Shown here one piece after another: positions 52,925 through 55,000 of a stretch of DNA of 55,000 bases. The notes beneath the pieces are model-generated. The model ran no database searches. It was given only the letters and a program-made list of their open reading frames with translations, and was not told where the DNA came from. Source of the DNA: Prorocentrum cordatum (lineage: Eukaryota > Sar > Dinophyceae > Prorocentrales > Prorocentraceae); NCBI GenBank assembly GCA_963575745.1, contig CAUYUJ010007491.1, positions 239,268 through 294,267 of the forward strand, given 5' to 3'. Numbering within the stretch: position 1 is the stretch's first letter; each line of letters opens with the position of its first letter. The translations under genes were made by a program, and so were the position numbers.

Positions 52925-53760
52925 TTGGGGTGGGGGGAGGGGGGGGAGGAGGAAAAGGAGGAGGAGGAGGATGGGAAGGAGGATATGGAGGAGGAGGAGG
53001 AGGATAAATAATAATAATAATAATACACATCAGAAACCGGATGATAATCATACGAATGAGCATATTACGAATAATACTAATACTAAGAAGAAGTCGAACG
53101 AATAAACATAATACTACCAACGCTATTCATAATAGTAGTCGGATTATCAATAATACGGAAACTACGACTACTTAGCATACTACTGTCATAACAAGAGTAT
53201 TACACATACTACGATTAATACGACGATTAGGAATACTCATACGAATGAGAATATATAAACGTTTAATACCAGTATCAATACTCATTTTACTGATGGTAAT
53301 AACACGAATGAGACGAGGAATCGTCTGAATCGTATGAAAACCAATAAGAACAGCAATCCTGCTACGAGTACTAATATTACGAAACATACGAACAACAATA
53401 GTAATACTAATATCCGTAATAGTAACAATTTCAATTCTAGTAATATTAGTAATAATACTAATACTAGTCGTTCGAATACTATTAGTAATACTAACAACAA
53501 TACTACAACTATTCATAATAATATTCATAATAGTGGTACTACTACTATTACTGTTTCGAGTAGTGGTCGTAATACTAATAATAGTATTACTAATACTAGT
53601 ACCAATAATAACAGCACGAATGCCAAAATTGCTACTACAACCATTCGAAACATAGGAAGAACAATGTGAGGAACATGAGGAGGAGGAAGAGGAGAAGGAG
53701 GACGAGGAGGACGAGAAATAATACAAGGAGGAAGGAGGAGCAGGAGGAGGAAGGCAAACA
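52925..53760. repeat. GGA then AT-rich triplet repeats
   Basis: A GGA run (52930-53005) passes into AATAAT (53006-53025), then about 600 bp of imperfect AATACT/ACTAATA/AATAGT triplets, strikingly AT-rich against the rest of the window, and back to GGA (53670-53755). Ser/Thr/Asn- and Ile-rich ORFs are repeat-derived. Confidence 0.85.
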
Positions 53761-53779
53761 AAAAGGCTATAGGTGTCTT

Positions 53780-54050
53780 GGATGCCCCTCGGAGCCTGTT
53801 GGAATATCCTTTTTTTCGGCGCTTCTCGGAGGCCTCTTCGGACGTCTTGGGGTCAATCGGCGGTCCTGGGGGGCTCCTGGGCGGCTTGGGTGCCACGGGG
53901 GGGCCTCTTGGGATTGCTTGGGGTCCTCTGGGGGGTCTCCTGGGGGCCTTTTGGGGCCATCTTGGGGCCATCTTGGGGCCTCTTGGGGCCTCTTGGGATC
54001 TCCTGGGCGCTTTTGGGGGCCATCTTGGGGGAGATCAATCAAAAAAGGGG
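53780..54050. repeat. CTTGGGGCC low-complexity block
   Basis: Imperfect repeats of CTTGGGGCCATCTTGGGGCC and CTCCTGGG type. Minus-strand Pro/Lys-rich ORFs are artefacts. Confidence 0.75.
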
Positions 54051-54112
54051 GGGCTCTAATCAGCCCCCCCCCCCAGAAGGCCAACATGGAGCAAAAACCG
54101 GAATACAATTTT

Positions 54113-54715
54113 CCCAGTGCGACCCTACCTAGGAGTTGGAGCCTCTAGGAAAGCAACAATATGCTATGCTATGCTATGCTATGCTGCGCTGTGCTATGCT
54201 AAGCAATGCTAGGCTATGCTATGATGAGCTATGCTATGCTATGCTATGATCTGCTATGCTATGCTATGTTGTGCTAGTGCTGCGCTGCGCTTTGCTGCGC
54301 TGTGCTGCGCTGCGCTAAGCTAAGCTAAGATAAGCTAAGCTATGGTAAGTTAAGCTAAGTTAAGCTAAGCTAGGCTAAGCTAGGCGAGGCTAAAGCTAAG
54401 CTAAGGTAGGCCAAACCAAGCTAAGCTAAACTAAGCTAGGCTAAGCTAATATAGTAGGAGATAAGCTAAGCTAAGCCAAGCCAAGCTAAGCTAAACTATG
54501 CAAAGCTAAGCTAAGCTAGGCTAAGTTATGCTCAGCTAGGCAAGCCTAAATTTAGCTCAGATGAGATAATCTAAGCTAAGCTCAGCTAAGCTAAGCTGAG
54601 CTAAGTTTAGCTAAGCTAAGCTGGGTGAGCCCAGGGGGCGCAACTGGGGGAACCGCGGGGCGGGGACTGGGGGAACCGCCCGGGGCGTTTTCCACTGCCC
54701 GGCCCCTTTAAGCAA
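54113..54715. repeat. Composite A-B repeat module, copy 2
   Basis: Motif A at 54113-54157 (CCCAGTGCGACCCTACCTAG), then ATGCT pentamers (54158-54300) and GCTAA pentamers (54300-54620), and motif B at 54620-54711, close to 36815-36905 (GCTGGGTGAGCCCAGGGGGC...CACTGCCCGGCCCC). The simple-repeat filling differs between copies while A and B are conserved. Confidence 0.85.
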
Positions 54716-54720
54716 ATTAT

Positions 54721-55000
54721 CCCAGTGCGACCCTACCTAGGAGTTGGAGCCCCTAGGAAAGCAGCATTAGTAGTAACAGTAAAGCTAAGCTAAAGCTAAG
54801 CTACAGCTAAGCTGCAGCTAAGCTAAGCTAAAGCTAAGCTAAAGCTAAGCTAAAGCTAAGCTAAAGCTAAGCTAAAGCTAAGCTAAAGCTAAGCTAAAGC
54901 TAAGCTAAAGCTAAGCTAAAGCTAAGCTAAAGCTAAGTTAAAGCTAAGCTAAAGCTGAGCTACAGCGGAGCTACAGCTGAGCTACAGCTGAGCTACAGCT
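54721..55000. repeat. Composite A-B repeat module, copy 3 (cut by window end)
   Basis: Motif A again (CCCAGTGCGACCCTACCTAG), only about 10 bp after motif B of copy 2, followed by GCTAA/AGCTAAGCTAA repeats to the window edge. Modules therefore occur in tandem. Confidence 0.85.

Noticed and set aside
53525-54148. Pro/Lys-rich minus-strand ORFs
   Set aside because: Follow the CTTGGGGCC repeat, not a gene.
1-55000. Bacterial-type promoters, ribosome binding sites, operons and terminators
   Set aside because: The content is eukaryotic (LTR retrotransposon, tRNA-primed, microsatellite-rich), so such calls would be meaningless.

Overview
This 55 kb window looks like nuclear DNA of a dinoflagellate, probably a GC-rich free-living species. 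That call rests on four things: a Ty1/copia-type retrotransposon whose polyprotein has the layout I associate with dinoflagellate elements (Gag-protease, a methyltransferase-like block, paired CPxC zinc modules, integrase, RT, RNase H); a spliced-leader-like stretch in its LTR; very high GC with enormous tri- to hexanucleotide arrays; and no bacterial or organellar gene organisation. The species cannot be fixed from the sequence alone. No intact conserved cellular gene is recognisable.

Layout. 0-2 kb: (CCT), (GTC) and (GGA) microsatellites. 2.2-3.9 kb: a cluster of short inverted-repeat (MITE-like) elements. 4-13 kb: mostly unassigned, very GC-rich from 8.7 to 11.9 kb, with a few ORF-like fragments, the best at 8194-8745. 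13.2-15.6 kb: two candidate coding blocks broken by frame changes, separated by a GGGTCGCG minisatellite. 16.4-21.6 kb: a higher-order repeat made of a head, an ATACC-type simple repeat, an array of 78-bp units and a tail, interrupted by a G-tract block and a GAT-rich block. 22.2-24.2 kb: a broken hypothetical gene. 24.46-24.62 kb: a foldback element.

24919-35087 is the centrepiece, a 10.2 kb copia-like LTR retrotransposon on the + strand inserted in a CCT tract. Its 234-235 bp LTRs differ by four substitutions and one 1-bp indel. The PBS matches an initiator-tRNA-Met 3' end. The polyprotein frame is interrupted by three in-frame stops and two frame changes. A short motif (GTGACCYAAATTGTTGTCC, read in frame as GDPNCCPRG) recurs six times, in both LTRs, at three places in the coding region and in the 3' UTR.

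36.1-38.6 kb: a composite repeat module (motif A, simple repeats, motif B) followed directly by a frameshifted ORF with family-A-DNA-polymerase-like motifs and a possible helicase/primase-like tail; this may be a relic of a second mobile replicon. 39-50 kb: purine and pyrimidine microsatellites, a second copy of one MITE family, TG and GAT repeats, and a diverged ~345 bp direct duplication. 50.3-51.2 kb: a hypothetical ORF broken at a C8 run. 52.9-55 kb: AT-rich triplet repeats, then the same A-B module again, running off the window end.

Mobile and repeat DNA dominate. Apart from the retrotransposon, the coding blocks are hypothetical and mostly frame-broken; several breaks fall at homopolymers, so consensus sequencing error is a live alternative to true pseudogenisation.
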